From NCBI RefSeq assembly GCF_900101915.1, contig NZ_FNAL01000013.1, positions 1 to 64,000 on the forward strand: DNA of 64,000 nucleotides, given 5' to 3'. The notes beneath the pieces were generated by a model. It was given only the letters and a program-made list of their open reading frames with translations, did not search any database and had not been told where the DNA came from. This document shows positions 38,272 to 46,852 of this stretch, one piece after another. How positions within the stretch are numbered: the first letter of the stretch is position 1; each line of letters opens with the position of its first letter. Both the position numbers and the translations under genes were made by a program. The DNA comes from Psychrobacter pacificensis. Lineage in GTDB: Bacteria > Pseudomonadota > Gammaproteobacteria > Pseudomonadales > Moraxellaceae.

Positions 38272-39321
38272 ATGATGGCAGTCACAAACTTGACCATACC
38301 CATTTGCCATACACCTGCTGATATGACTCAGTGGACAGGACGCGCAGAGCCGTTTGAGACTGCACGCGCCCGTTATTGGTATCAGCTTGCTCAGCTTTAT
38401 GAGGCTCAACATATTGGGCTAATTGGCTTTGCCTGTGATCAAGGCGTCAGACGCAATCAAGGCCGCGTGGGTGCTAGAGCTGCACCGTCATTGATTCGTC
38501 GAGCTTTTGCTACGCTGCCAGTCATCGCTGATTTGCAACAACGCTTTGATAGCCAATTATCAACCTTATTGGGTGATGCTGGCGACATTCATTGTGATGA
38601 TAATGATGGCTTTGCCGACAGTATTCTTGAGCAAGCTCAGATCAAATATGCCGATGCAGTGAGCACTATCGTCAAGCAAGGTGGATTACCCATCGGGCTT
38701 GGCGGTGGTCATGCCATTGCTTATGGTAGCTTTTTGGGATTATGGCAGGCCTTAGAAAAGGCAAACGATACAACTATCAGCACATCCGCAGCACCGACAA
38801 TCGGGATTATTAATTTCGATGCCCATCTTGATATTCGTCAGTCTGATGTGGCGACTTCTGGTACACCGTTTCGCCAGATTGCCGAGCATCTTGACGCACA
38901 CGATCAGCCCTTTCATTATTGCTGTATTGGCGTCAGTCGCTTTTCTAATACCGCCGCGCTCTTTGATCGCGCTGAGCAACTGGGTGTACAGGTTATTAGT
39001 GATGAAGACTGTCATTATCAGCCTTGGGACACCATTGCCGAGCAGGTCAAAAGCTTCATAGATCAGGTTGATATTATTTATCTCACTATTGATATGGACT
39101 GTCTCCCCTCTAGTGTCGTTCCGGGTGTCAGTGCGCCTGCTGCTTTTGGTATTGAGCTTGGTTTTGTTGAGCGTATGGTCAAGCTGATTGTGTCATCAGG
39201 CAAAGTAAAAATGGCAGATATTGCTGAGATCAACCCAACCTTTGATGTGGATAGTCGTAGCTGCAAAGTCGCTGCTCGACTGCTGGCAACGATTGTAGAA
39301 CAGCACTTACTTGTCACTTAG
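38272..39321 (+). CDS. hutG: Formimidoylglutamase
   Basis: Last step: N-formimidoyl-glutamate to glutamate plus formamide. Arginase/agmatinase fold with binuclear manganese ligands in GGGHAIAYG (about residue 144), IINFDAHLDIR (about 180), and YLTIDMDCLPSSVVPGVSAP (about 273). AAAGGAGAG precedes two adjacent ATGs (38272 and 38275); the second has slightly better spacing, so the N-terminus is uncertain by one residue. Its presence indicates the one-step formimidoylglutamase route rather than HutF plus a deformylase. Confidence 0.95.
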   Translation: MMAVTNLTIPICHTPADMTQWTGRAEPFETARARYWYQLAQLYEAQHIGLIGFACDQGVRRNQGRVGARAAPSLIRRAFATLPVIADLQQRFDSQLSTLLGDAGDIHCDDNDGFADSILEQAQIKYADAVSTIVKQGGLPIGLGGGHAIAYGSFLGLWQALEKANDTTISTSAAPTIGIINFDAHLDIRQSDVATSGTPFRQIAEHLDAHDQPFHYCCIGVSRFSNTAALFDRAEQLGVQVISDEDCHYQPWDTIAEQVKSFIDQVDIIYLTIDMDCLPSSVVPGVSAPAAFGIELGFVERMVKLIVSSGKVKMADIAEINPTFDVDSRSCKVAARLLATIVEQHLLVT

Positions 39322-39383
39322 ATCTTACAAGCAAAGGTCTTGCAAACAAAGATCGCTCGCCTCCCAATTATTAGGAGCATACT

Positions 39384-40709
39384 ATGAATGAATCAGAAAA
39401 TTTTAAAGAGCAGACGCTCGACGAATCTACTATGACATCGTTTGACCACCTTATTATCAATGCCAATATTGCGACGTTTTCAGCGCACTATGGTTTTAAT
39501 CTTTATGAAAATTCAGATACTAATAACGTCCCATACGGTCAGCTAGAGAGCGCGGCTATCGGTATTAAAGACGGCAAGATTGCATGGATTGGGGCACAAG
39601 AGCAAATCACGACGCATCTGCCACATTATCACGAGAACCAAATCACAGACGCCGATGGCAAATGGCTAACGCCTGGGCTTATCGATTGTCATACGCACAT
39701 TGTCTATGGTGGCAACCGCAGCAATGAATTCGAAGCGCGTTTGCAAGGGGCCAGTTACCAAGACATCGCAGCACAAGGCGGCGGTATTGTCGCAACCGTG
39801 AGTGCCACCCGCACGGCCAGTATTGAATCGCTATTTACCCAAAGTGAAAAGCGCCTACTTGCGCTGATGAAAGAAGGCGTCACCAGCATCGAAATCAAAT
39901 CAGGTTATGGTCTTGACTTAGATACTGAGCGCAAAATGCTCACCGTCGCACGCCAGCTTGGCGAAAAATACGACATCCACGTCAGCACCACGTATCTTGC
40001 AGCGCACGCCTTACCACCTGAATATAAGTCCCATATGCAGGACCGTGCGGACGACTATATCGAGCAAGTCTGTGAGTGGCTACCAATCCTGCATGCAGAA
40101 GGCTTGGTTGATGCGGTCGATGGCTTTTGTGAAAACATTGCGTTTAGTAGCGATCAGATTAGACACGTTTTTGAGGTTGCACGCTCCTTAGACCTGCCGG
40201 TCAAACTACACGCTGAGCAGTTATCTGACATCGGCGGTAGCGCTTTAGTTGCCGAATACAAAGGGCTATCTAGCGACCATTTAGAACATTTATCAGAAAC
40301 TGACATAGAGAAAATGGCTGCTAGCAACACGGTTGCGGTGATATTGCCCGGAGCGTTTTATACCTTGCGTGACACCAAGCTGCCACCGATTGAGGCACTT
40401 CGCAAGCATCAAGTTCCTATGGCGATTTCAACCGATTGTAACCCCGGTACCTCACCGTTAACGTCGCTGTTGTTGGCAATGAATATGGGCTGTACGCTGT
40501 TTTACCTCACGCCTGAAGAAGTATTGGCAGGATCAACCGTTTATGCAGCCAAGGCTTTGGGTCTATCTAATAAAGGCAAAACAGAAGTGGGCTGTGATGC
40601 TGATCTGGTACTGTGGGATATCGCTCGTCCTGCTGACTTGGCCTATCAGATGGGACTGAACCCCATTGCAGGCACTATGTTTCAAGGTCAATGGCGTGAT
40701 AAAGCTTAA
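39384..40709 (+). CDS. hutI: Imidazolonepropionase
   Basis: Third enzyme: opens imidazolonepropionate to N-formimidoyl-glutamate. Amidohydrolase fold, 441 aa, with the metal motif [18 protein letters not shown] near residue 95 and later [13 protein letters not shown] and [16 protein letters not shown] seven bases before ATG 39384 sets the start; about 20 additional residues precede the usual family N-terminus ([13 protein letters not shown]). It closes the operon before the terminator at 40735. Confidence 0.96.
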   Translation: MNESENFKEQTLDESTMTSFDHLIINANIATFSAHYGFNLYENSDTNNVPYGQLESAAIGIKDGKIAWIGAQEQITTHLPHYHENQITDADGKWLTPGLIDCHTHIVYGGNRSNEFEARLQGASYQDIAAQGGGIVATVSATRTASIESLFTQSEKRLLALMKEGVTSIEIKSGYGLDLDTERKMLTVARQLGEKYDIHVSTTYLAAHALPPEYKSHMQDRADDYIEQVCEWLPILHAEGLVDAVDGFCENIAFSSDQIRHVFEVARSLDLPVKLHAEQLSDIGGSALVAEYKGLSSDHLEHLSETDIEKMAASNTVAVILPGAFYTLRDTKLPPIEALRKHQVPMAISTDCNPGTSPLTSLLLAMNMGCTLFYLTPEEVLAGSTVYAAKALGLSNKGKTEVGCDADLVLWDIARPADLAYQMGLNPIAGTMFQGQWRDKA

Positions 40710-40734
40710 CGAATACGCCTTGATTTATCGTCAC

Positions 40735-40772
40735 TAAAAAAGCCCCTATCATTGAATGATGGAGGCTTTTTG
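40735..40772 (+). terminator. Terminator of hutUHGI
   Basis: AAAAGCCCCTATCA ... TGATGGAGGCTTTTT with two mismatches, three- to five-base loop and trailing T residues, 28 bases after the hutI stop. Confidence 0.82.
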
Positions 40773-40952
40773 GTCGTTACATTGCAAGTTTTATGAAATA
40801 GCAGAAAAAACTTATCATAACCTTAGTTTAAATAGGGATTTACTATATCAATATTTTTAGTAAGGATTTATAATACCCTTTTTCAAACAGGGTTATTTTT
40901 GGCTAACTATAGTTCATAAATAAAAATTAACACACAGTATAGAGAAAGCGAT

Positions 40953-41315
40953 ATGCGTACAGATTCATTTCAACAGATATTGGAAGACTTAAACAGCTCA
41001 TCAGCAGATGTTGAAGCATCTGCCCTAATCTCTAACGATGGTCTGATGATTGCCTCAGCTCTACCAACTGGCGTTGATGAAGATCGTGTGGGTGCGATGT
41101 CAGCAGCACTGCTATCATTAGGCGACCGTGCAGGCCGCGAATTGGCACGCGGTAGTATCGATCGCATCATGATTCAAGGCGAGATGGGCTACGTAATCAT
41201 GACGTCATCAGGCGATGAAGCGGTACTCACTATCATGGCAAAACCCAATGCCAAGCTTGGTTTGATATTCTTGGACATCAAGCGCGCCTCAGAAGCCCTA
41301 GCAAAACTCATTTGA
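40953..41315 (+). CDS. Roadblock/LC7-domain protein
   Basis: A 120-residue single-domain protein of the roadblock/LC7 (MglB-like) fold: SADVEASALISNDGLMIASALP, DEDRVGAMSAALLSLGDRAGRELARG and MGYVIMTSSGDEAVLTIMAKPNAKLG are the strand-helix-strand elements of this family. Such proteins usually dimerise and regulate small Ras-like GTPases. No GTPase gene is found in this window, which is unusual for an MglB-type partner. It heads a five-gene plus-strand set (gaps 83, 3, 99 and 67 bases), suggesting one transcription unit. Confidence 0.9.
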   Translation: MRTDSFQQILEDLNSSSADVEASALISNDGLMIASALPTGVDEDRVGAMSAALLSLGDRAGRELARGSIDRIMIQGEMGYVIMTSSGDEAVLTIMAKPNAKLGLIFLDIKRASEALAKLI

Positions 41316-41398
41316 TTGATGGCTTTGGCTTTTTGACGAGTGCCCTATGTACTCGATTTTACTCATTATAAATATAACGACCAACGAAGGAGATGACC

Positions 41399-41893
41399 AT
41401 GGGTTCTCCAATCCCTGATGCACACAAGCCTGACCTGCCTGCTGAGCAAGTCACCCTGACCTATCATGATGGCACCTCTCGAACTGTCTATGATACAGGT
41501 GTAGAGCGTCCCTACCCAGATGGTAAGCTCATTGTCTCGCGTACCGATTTAGACGGTATTATCACTCACGTCAACGACGCCTTTGTCGAGATTAGTGGCT
41601 ACCACGTCGATGAGCTCATCGGTCAACAGCACTATATTCTGCGTCATCCTGATATGCCAAAAGCCGCTTACAAAGACCTGTGGGATACTGCTGAGTCTGG
41701 ACAAAAATGGCATGGCTATGTCAAAAATTTATGCAAAGACGGCAGTCACTACTGGGTATATGCCACGGTCGTGCCCAATGTTCGCCGCGGCGAAACTGTA
41801 GGATACACTTCAGTACGCCGTAAGCCATCACGCAGTAAAATCGAAGCGGCAATGGCTCAGTACGCCCAAATGAAACAAGATGAGGAAGGCTAA
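41399..41893 (+). CDS. PAS-domain protein, Aer-like sensor without output domain
   Basis: A cytosolic protein of about 164 aa. AAGGAG ends six bases before ATG 41399, so this start is preferred to the ATG at 41393. One PAS fold occupies residues 40-140: LIVSRTDLDGIITHVNDAFVEISGY, ELIGQQHYILRHPDMPKAAYKDLWDT and KWHGYVKNLCKDGSHYWVYATVVP, very close to the FAD-binding PAS of Aer-type redox/energy sensors. There is no HAMP, kinase or methyl-accepting region, so any signal must pass to partners, plausibly the neighbours. Confidence 0.9.
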   Translation: MGSPIPDAHKPDLPAEQVTLTYHDGTSRTVYDTGVERPYPDGKLIVSRTDLDGIITHVNDAFVEISGYHVDELIGQQHYILRHPDMPKAAYKDLWDTAESGQKWHGYVKNLCKDGSHYWVYATVVPNVRRGETVGYTSVRRKPSRSKIEAAMAQYAQMKQDEEG

Positions 41894-41896
41894 ATC

Positions 41897-42646
41897 ATGA
41901 CGACACACAATATGTTAATCGCCCCTGATTTTTCGCCTGAGCGCTTTGCTGGCTGGCATATGTTTAACACCTTGATTCAAAAGCGTGCCAACCTAAACAT
42001 GCACCTCAATATCCCAGCCTCACATGCTGAGCAAGAGACCTTGATTGAGGCAGGTGATATTCAAATTATCTACGCCAACCCTTTTGATGCCGCTGCCCTC
42101 ATCCGTGAGCAAGGCTACCGTGCAGTTGCACGTCCCATTGGCAAATCTGATGAGATGGTCATTGCCGCGGCGGCCAATAGCGACATCAATCACTTAGACG
42201 ATATCCATAAAGGCGCAACCGTTGCGATGGCAGACAATCGAGACGTCAAGCTGATCGGTTTGCGCCTGCTCGAAGCTGTCGATATAGAAGAATCTGACCT
42301 CAACTGGGATATCACTGAGACCTATCAAGCAGCTGCTCGTAAAGTCATCAAAGGCGATGCCCAAGCGGCGTTTTTCTTGGCGGAGATTTTTCACAGCTTC
42401 TCACGCTTGACCAAAGCTCAGCTCTCAGTATTGATTGAAAGTGATCTGGCAGACATAAGCCACGTCCTTCTCATCAAAGACGACTTTCCAGATGCGCAAA
42501 TTTTTATAGAAGCCATCCTGGATTTGCATAGCGATGATGATGGAAAAGAAGCCTTAACTGAGCTTGGTATGCCTGAAGGGTTTGAGGCCATGAGTGAAGA
42601 GGATGCTGAATTTATGATTGATTTGATGCAGACATTGCTGGATTGA
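41897..42646 (+). CDS. Periplasmic-binding-protein-like protein lacking a signal peptide
   Basis: A 249-residue protein resembling PhnD/SsuA-type type 2 binding proteins: IIYANPFDAAALIREQGYRAVARPIGKSDEMVIAA and LDDIHKGATVAMADNRDVKLIGLRLL match the ligand lobe of phosphonate-binding proteins. The N-terminus MTTHNMLIAPDFSPERF has neither signal peptide nor lipobox, so it should stay in the cytoplasm, where it could sense rather than transport. It starts three bases after the PAS gene, so the two are surely co-translated. The C-terminus is acidic (SEEDAEFMIDLMQ). Confidence 0.8.
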   Translation: MTTHNMLIAPDFSPERFAGWHMFNTLIQKRANLNMHLNIPASHAEQETLIEAGDIQIIYANPFDAAALIREQGYRAVARPIGKSDEMVIAAAANSDINHLDDIHKGATVAMADNRDVKLIGLRLLEAVDIEESDLNWDITETYQAAARKVIKGDAQAAFFLAEIFHSFSRLTKAQLSVLIESDLADISHVLLIKDDFPDAQIFIEAILDLHSDDDGKEALTELGMPEGFEAMSEEDAEFMIDLMQTLLD

Positions 42647-42745
42647 TGGCTCATTGACACTCATATTATCAGAGGTTGTTTTGCTGAATGAGCTCATAGC
42701 CTGAGGCACTGGTTGTCGTCACGGCTATGACACAAGGAGACCATT

Positions 42746-43375
42746 ATGTCTGATTCAGACCTGATCAAAGAAAACGAGAAAGTGGCGCACCGAGTCTTTC
42801 GGTTTTATTCACGCAAAGTGTTTTTGGCATCCAACAACCGTTACTTTCATGAGCAGCGCATCAACGCCGCCTTATTACTCACCGAAAAAGAACCCCTACA
42901 GGGCGCGGTAGCAGACTTTTTCTATGGGTGCTGGTTTGACATTCCATACGATGTCAATAATCTGTTTACGCGTATCAAAGACCGTTTGACCCCTGAGGCC
43001 AAGCAAGGGTTTCGCGATTGTATTGATAAAAAAAGCTATATTCAGCGCAACAGTATGCTCGCCACTCGCTGGAGCGTTTTGGTATCACCGTCGCTCAATG
43101 AGCAAAAACAACGCTTGCGCATCAGTAGCGATGATGCCAAAGAAATCGCTAAAGACATCACAAGCGAGTTGATGCAAGCACGTGCTAGCCACGACTGGGG
43201 CACCATTGAGCAAATTGAAAATGAGTTTTTTGCCTACTGTACGGCGCGCAACGATCGTCTGGCATTTTCCTTAGTTTGGTTTAGCTTGGGCAAAAGTGAT
43301 TGGCAATTTGATCAACGCTGGGATAACTGCCAACAGCATTTGGATCAGACCATCAAGCCTACCACGACATCATAA
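42746..43375 (+). CDS. Unrecognised cytosolic protein of the roadblock/PAS cluster
   Basis: A 209-residue protein with no membrane segment or signal peptide. CAAGGAG before ATG 42746 is a good ribosome site. The N-terminal part (VAHRVFRFYSRKVFLASNNRYFHEQR) is basic and aromatic, followed by helices around FFYGCWFDIPYDVNNLFTRIKDRL and a Trp-rich C-terminus (GKSDWQFDQRWDNCQQH). I do not recognise the family; gene order links it to the roadblock, PAS and binding-protein-like genes. Confidence 0.75.
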   Translation: MSDSDLIKENEKVAHRVFRFYSRKVFLASNNRYFHEQRINAALLLTEKEPLQGAVADFFYGCWFDIPYDVNNLFTRIKDRLTPEAKQGFRDCIDKKSYIQRNSMLATRWSVLVSPSLNEQKQRLRISSDDAKEIAKDITSELMQARASHDWGTIEQIENEFFAYCTARNDRLAFSLVWFSLGKSDWQFDQRWDNCQQHLDQTIKPTTTS

Positions 43376-43442
43376 ACTGTCATGCGTTTATAACTTAACT
43401 TCTATCACTTTTTACCACTTTTTCATCGCTAAGGTAGCCGCT

Positions 43443-44057
43443 ATGTCTTCTTATTTGAATGCCGATAAGACCTATCTAACCTTAACGCCTGCTGGTATTT
43501 TTGAGGCGTTTTCACAGAATGAGCCGACTGACGAGCAGTTGGCGCTACAAGATTTATTGTCTTATGGGCAGACACTACTCGCCGCTGATTGGTTGCAGCG
43601 TTATTCTGATATATGGCTACAAAGCTTTATCGAGCAAGGCTGGATTGAAAAACTGTCTTTGCTATTGCCAGCGCCCAATCTACCATTGGATCAGTTTTTG
43701 CCTTACGTAGTCGCGAGCTTATCTGGCAAACGCCGTGCCGCAATTGGCTCTGATGAAGGGTTTTGTCTGGCTCGGATTGGTTATAGTCAAGAAGAAGCGG
43801 ACATGCTCAGTGTCGCTGCTGCTGACTTTTCCGGCTTTATGCTGCGCCAAAAGCAGCGTGGCTGGGCAGTAGAAAGCCAAGCGATCTCGTTTTTTCAGCA
43901 AGTTGACTTGCTCATACCTGAAACCAGCTTTGTGTTTTTATGGATCGATGGCGCAGGTTATGTGCTCATCATCGATGGCGAACCCTTAACCAACAGTCGC
44001 GCCTTTGTAGAGCTGGTCTGGGCGCTCAAGACCTCTGGACTCAAATTTCTAAATTGA
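43443..44057 (+). CDS. Unrecognised protein with a roadblock-like C-terminal half
   Basis: A 204-residue protein starting at ATG 43443 (AAGG upstream); a longer frame back to 43296 would overlap the preceding gene. The N-terminal half is helical (LALQDLLSYGQTLLAADWLQRYSDIW). The C-terminal half reads like a diverged roadblock/LC7 fold: AAIGSDEGFCLARIGYSQEEADMLSVAAADFSGFM, then FVFLWIDGAGYVLIIDGEPL and a final helix. That assignment is my inference from pattern, not an established family match. If right, the cluster begins and ends with roadblock-type proteins. Confidence 0.7.
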   Translation: MSSYLNADKTYLTLTPAGIFEAFSQNEPTDEQLALQDLLSYGQTLLAADWLQRYSDIWLQSFIEQGWIEKLSLLLPAPNLPLDQFLPYVVASLSGKRRAAIGSDEGFCLARIGYSQEEADMLSVAAADFSGFMLRQKQRGWAVESQAISFFQQVDLLIPETSFVFLWIDGAGYVLIIDGEPLTNSRAFVELVWALKTSGLKFLN

Positions 44058-44433
44058 TTCAGCAGCACACGCCAGCTTTAACCCTCTCTTGTATGGGCTT
44101 GTCAAAATAAACGACAAGCCTATCATGCCAGCATAAAAGCCACTCAACATCTCTCATGCGCTTCTTTTACCGTCCGCTTTCACCAGCCCTTTTATCCAGC
44201 AATAACAATACCCTGAGATTTAACAATAACTTGTCATCGTTTAAGTCATACTCTCCTCACAGTTGTAAGACGCTTTTCTTGGCGCTGCCTAGTCTTTTCT
44301 AAAACAATAGTTTCTACAAACGCTCATTTTCTACCATTTCTAAGATTTAGATACCCCATTCCAACGTCCTACCTCATCGACAGTGGCAACCTTTGCCAAA
44401 CCTTGCACTTTTGCTTATTTTTTAGGACAGTTT
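44058..44433. other. Intergenic region with one hairpin
   Basis: A 376-base gap. GGCTTGTC / GACAAGCC (44096-44103 and 44113-44120) is a perfect eight-base stem about 40 bases after the cluster's last stop, possibly a weak terminator without T run. Nothing else recognisable. Confidence 0.4.
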
Positions 44434-45093
44434 GTGACTTCGCTGACCACCGTGCGCGTGCGCTATCAAACGATCGAAATTGGCAATACTGACGTTTGCA
44501 CCCTGCGTGACAATCAGCAATTTAGCGATCCTGATGATGAGGCATTAAACTTGGGTATGTGCTCTGCTTCTTGGCCGATGTTTGGAGTAATCTGGCCGTC
44601 AAGCTTGGTGCTGGCCAATCACATGCTTGATTACGATATCGCGGACAAACGAATTTTGGAGGTGGGCTGCGGCATGGCGCTATTAAGTTTGCTGCTCAAT
44701 CATAGACAAGCTGACATTACAGCGACCGACTATCATCCGACCGTTGAGTATTTCCTTGATAGAAATACCACACTGAATAATAACAAAGAGATTAATTTTG
44801 AGCGTTTGGATTGGGCAGAGGATAACAGCCACCTTGCCAAGTTTGATATCATTATCGGCAGTGACTTGCTCTACGAAGACCAACATATTGGGATATTGGC
44901 TGAGTTTATCGAACGTCATGCGCTGCCAACCTGTGAAGTCATCGTAGGTGATCCTGGACGCGGGCGTAAAAACAAGCTAACCAATAAGATGATCGAGTTT
45001 TGCTTTAGTAGCAAGCACGTCAAACCTGAAAATACGACTTATCTAGCGTTGCCGTTTAAGGGGCATATTTTGACGTTTTCGCGGAGTGGTTAA
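44434..45093 (+). CDS. Class I SAM-dependent methyltransferase
   Basis: A small methyltransferase of 219 aa if read from GTG 44434 (AGGA six bases upstream); an upstream GTG at 44383 would add 17 residues. The SAM-binding motif I is ILEVGCGMALLSLLL near residue 78, with ITATDYHP as motif II and FDIIIGSDLLYEDQHI as the post-motif IV region. GVIWPSSLVLANHML just ahead of motif I is typical of METTL21/lysine methyltransferase-like (Methyltransf_16) proteins, so protein-lysine methylation is possible. Its stop overlaps the convergent neighbour by four bases. Confidence 0.85.
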   Translation: MTSLTTVRVRYQTIEIGNTDVCTLRDNQQFSDPDDEALNLGMCSASWPMFGVIWPSSLVLANHMLDYDIADKRILEVGCGMALLSLLLNHRQADITATDYHPTVEYFLDRNTTLNNNKEINFERLDWAEDNSHLAKFDIIIGSDLLYEDQHIGILAEFIERHALPTCEVIVGDPGRGRKNKLTNKMIEFCFSSKHVKPENTTYLALPFKGHILTFSRSG

Positions 45094-46202
45094 TCGGCAG
45101 ACTTATCTTTGTCGTTACCAAACTTTGAAATAAGCGCCATGATGACTTCTTGAGAGTTAATTGGATAAGATTCATTACTGACAGATTGGAAGTCTTTAGG
45201 TGCGAATATTCTTTGAGCGATTTCTGACTTTATTTTATGTTGCTCTTCTTCAGGTAACGAGGCTATATAGGGATTAATAGCTTTTAAATCCAATGATGTT
45301 TGAAGATGAGTATATTGTTGTTGACGATGCTTAGTAGACTCGCGAGCTAAATAAGCAGCTGGAACTGACAACAAAAAGACTAACGCTAATCTTAAAAGAG
45401 CATTAGAAAGATCAAAGCTTTGAGTAATTGACTCCAAGAAAGAATAGCCGGCTATTGCTACGATAAGTACCATACAAACTAGTGAGCATATTCTTAACCA
45501 ATTTGCTGCTTTCCTTTCTTGCTCGGCACTAAGCGCATATTCTGAAACAATAACTCTGCCTGCTGCATTACCCAAAAGTGTATCCAACTCACTATTTTTA
45601 TCATTAATAGCTTTTAGCTCTTTTTCATATTCTAGCGATATGGCACCAATTTTACTTTTATATGTCTTTTCTAAAGACTCTATTTGTTTCGTTAAACTAT
45701 CAGCCTTGACTTCACTTTCATCTAGCGCTTTTTTTATTCTACGATTCAACTCTTCAATCTTTTCATTATTATCTTTTAATTTTTTCTTAAAAGATCTATA
45801 GTCTTGCATATCGCTTGACACATTTAAACGTGCTTTGTCTGTCAAAGTTACTTTTAAGATTGATGAGCTTTCTATCTTCTTTCGAAGTGCTGTGGCACTA
45901 CCTGATAGATCATTCTTATGAGATTTGGTCTGCTCACCTACATCATCAATAAACAAACCAATAGACGTTACACTGGAGCAGATATTTAATATAGCCTCGG
46001 CAATTTCTTCTATACTTCCTTTATCTGAAATCACCTCATAATCATTAAGAGCCTTTATGAAGTTTTCAATATGATTTTTAGTACTTTTAGATACTGGTTT
46101 ATCACCGATACTATCTCTAAATTTGTTAAATATTTCTATTATATTTGCTATATCATTCTCAAATCCTAACAGCATATCTTCCATAGTACTCTCAGTCTGC
46201 AT
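45090..46202 (-). CDS. Coiled-coil protein with two membrane helices, unrecognised
   Basis: A 370-residue protein, distinctly more AT-rich than its neighbours (Lys/Asn/Ile/Ser-rich). Residues 125-215 form a long coiled coil (KKLKDNNEKIEELNRRIKKAL ... EKELKAINDKNSELD). Two helices follow at about residues 238-258 (ICSLVCMVLIVAIAGYSFL) and 268-285 (LLRLALVFLLSVPAAYLA), then a basic YLARESTKHRQQQY segment and a soluble tail. Both ends are probably cytoplasmic. Architecture resembles orphan membrane coiled-coil proteins found in defence or accessory islands, but no function can be assigned. Base composition suggests recent acquisition. Confidence 0.75.
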   Translation of the reverse strand: MQTESTMEDMLLGFENDIANIIEIFNKFRDSIGDKPVSKSTKNHIENFIKALNDYEVISDKGSIEEIAEAILNICSSVTSIGLFIDDVGEQTKSHKNDLSGSATALRKKIESSSILKVTLTDKARLNVSSDMQDYRSFKKKLKDNNEKIEELNRRIKKALDESEVKADSLTKQIESLEKTYKSKIGAISLEYEKELKAINDKNSELDTLLGNAAGRVIVSEYALSAEQERKAANWLRICSLVCMVLIVAIAGYSFLESITQSFDLSNALLRLALVFLLSVPAAYLARESTKHRQQQYTHLQTSLDLKAINPYIASLPEEEQHKIKSEIAQRIFAPKDFQSVSNESYPINSQEVIMALISKFGNDKDKSAD

Positions 46203-46272
46203 ACATAAATCGATAATTATATATCAGTTTGGGTATATGAAATCCAGTTAGTTTGACTACGTAAATAACTAC

Positions 46273-46836
46273 TTAAGCAAGCTTCCACTGCTGACGCGTG
46301 ATTTTATATAGAACATGCTCAGCCAGTCGATGCTCAGCATCGAGCATTGGATGATAAAAATTGTCCTGCGTATCAGTCATACCAAGACGCTGCATAAGCT
46401 TTTGCGAGCGCTTATTGATAACGGCAGTAAAGGCAACAACCTCGCTAAGTTCTAAAACTTCAAAAGCATAGCGCAAAGCAGCCTGCGCGGCCTCAGTCGC
46501 ATACCCTAATCCCCAATAATCATTATTCAATCGCCAACCAATCTCAACAGCAGGAGCAAAGGGCATATCAGCATGCGCGTTATTTAACCCAACCATACCG
46601 ATAAAATCATCGCTTTTATCTGCGCTATCTTTACGAGCCACCGCCCAAAATCCCCAGCCATGCTCTTCAATTAATTTTTGACACTTATTGGCAATGGTAT
46701 TACTCAATGCAGGGGTTAATAGTTTAGGAAAATATGCCATCACTTCAGGATCAGCATTCATCTCGGCAAACAGCGCAAGATCACTTGCTTGCCACTGTCT
46801 TAGGTACAGACGCTTGGTTGCTATCATGCTTGTCAT
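46273..46836 (-). CDS. GNAT-family N-acetyltransferase (RimJ/RimL-like)
   Basis: A 187-residue acetyl-CoA-dependent acetyltransferase. TKRLYLRQWQASDLALFAEMNADPEVMAYFP is the standard N-terminus of the RimJ/RimL subgroup; EIGWRLNNDYWGLGYATEAAQAALRYAFE holds the acetyl-CoA loop, with the second family block at NKRSQKLMQRLGM. Substrate (protein N-terminus, antibiotic or small amine) is unknown. It starts 16 bases downstream of the mocA-like stop on the same strand, and could be co-transcribed. Confidence 0.92.
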   Translation of the reverse strand: MTSMIATKRLYLRQWQASDLALFAEMNADPEVMAYFPKLLTPALSNTIANKCQKLIEEHGWGFWAVARKDSADKSDDFIGMVGLNNAHADMPFAPAVEIGWRLNNDYWGLGYATEAAQAALRYAFEVLELSEVVAFTAVINKRSQKLMQRLGMTDTQDNFYHPMLDAEHRLAEHVLYKITRQQWKLA

Positions 46837-46852
46837 GTCTGTCGCTTACTAT

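Noticed and set aside
43296-43442. Longer N-terminus of the gene at 43443
   Set aside because: It overlaps the preceding coding region in another frame; AAGG precedes the ATG at 43443.
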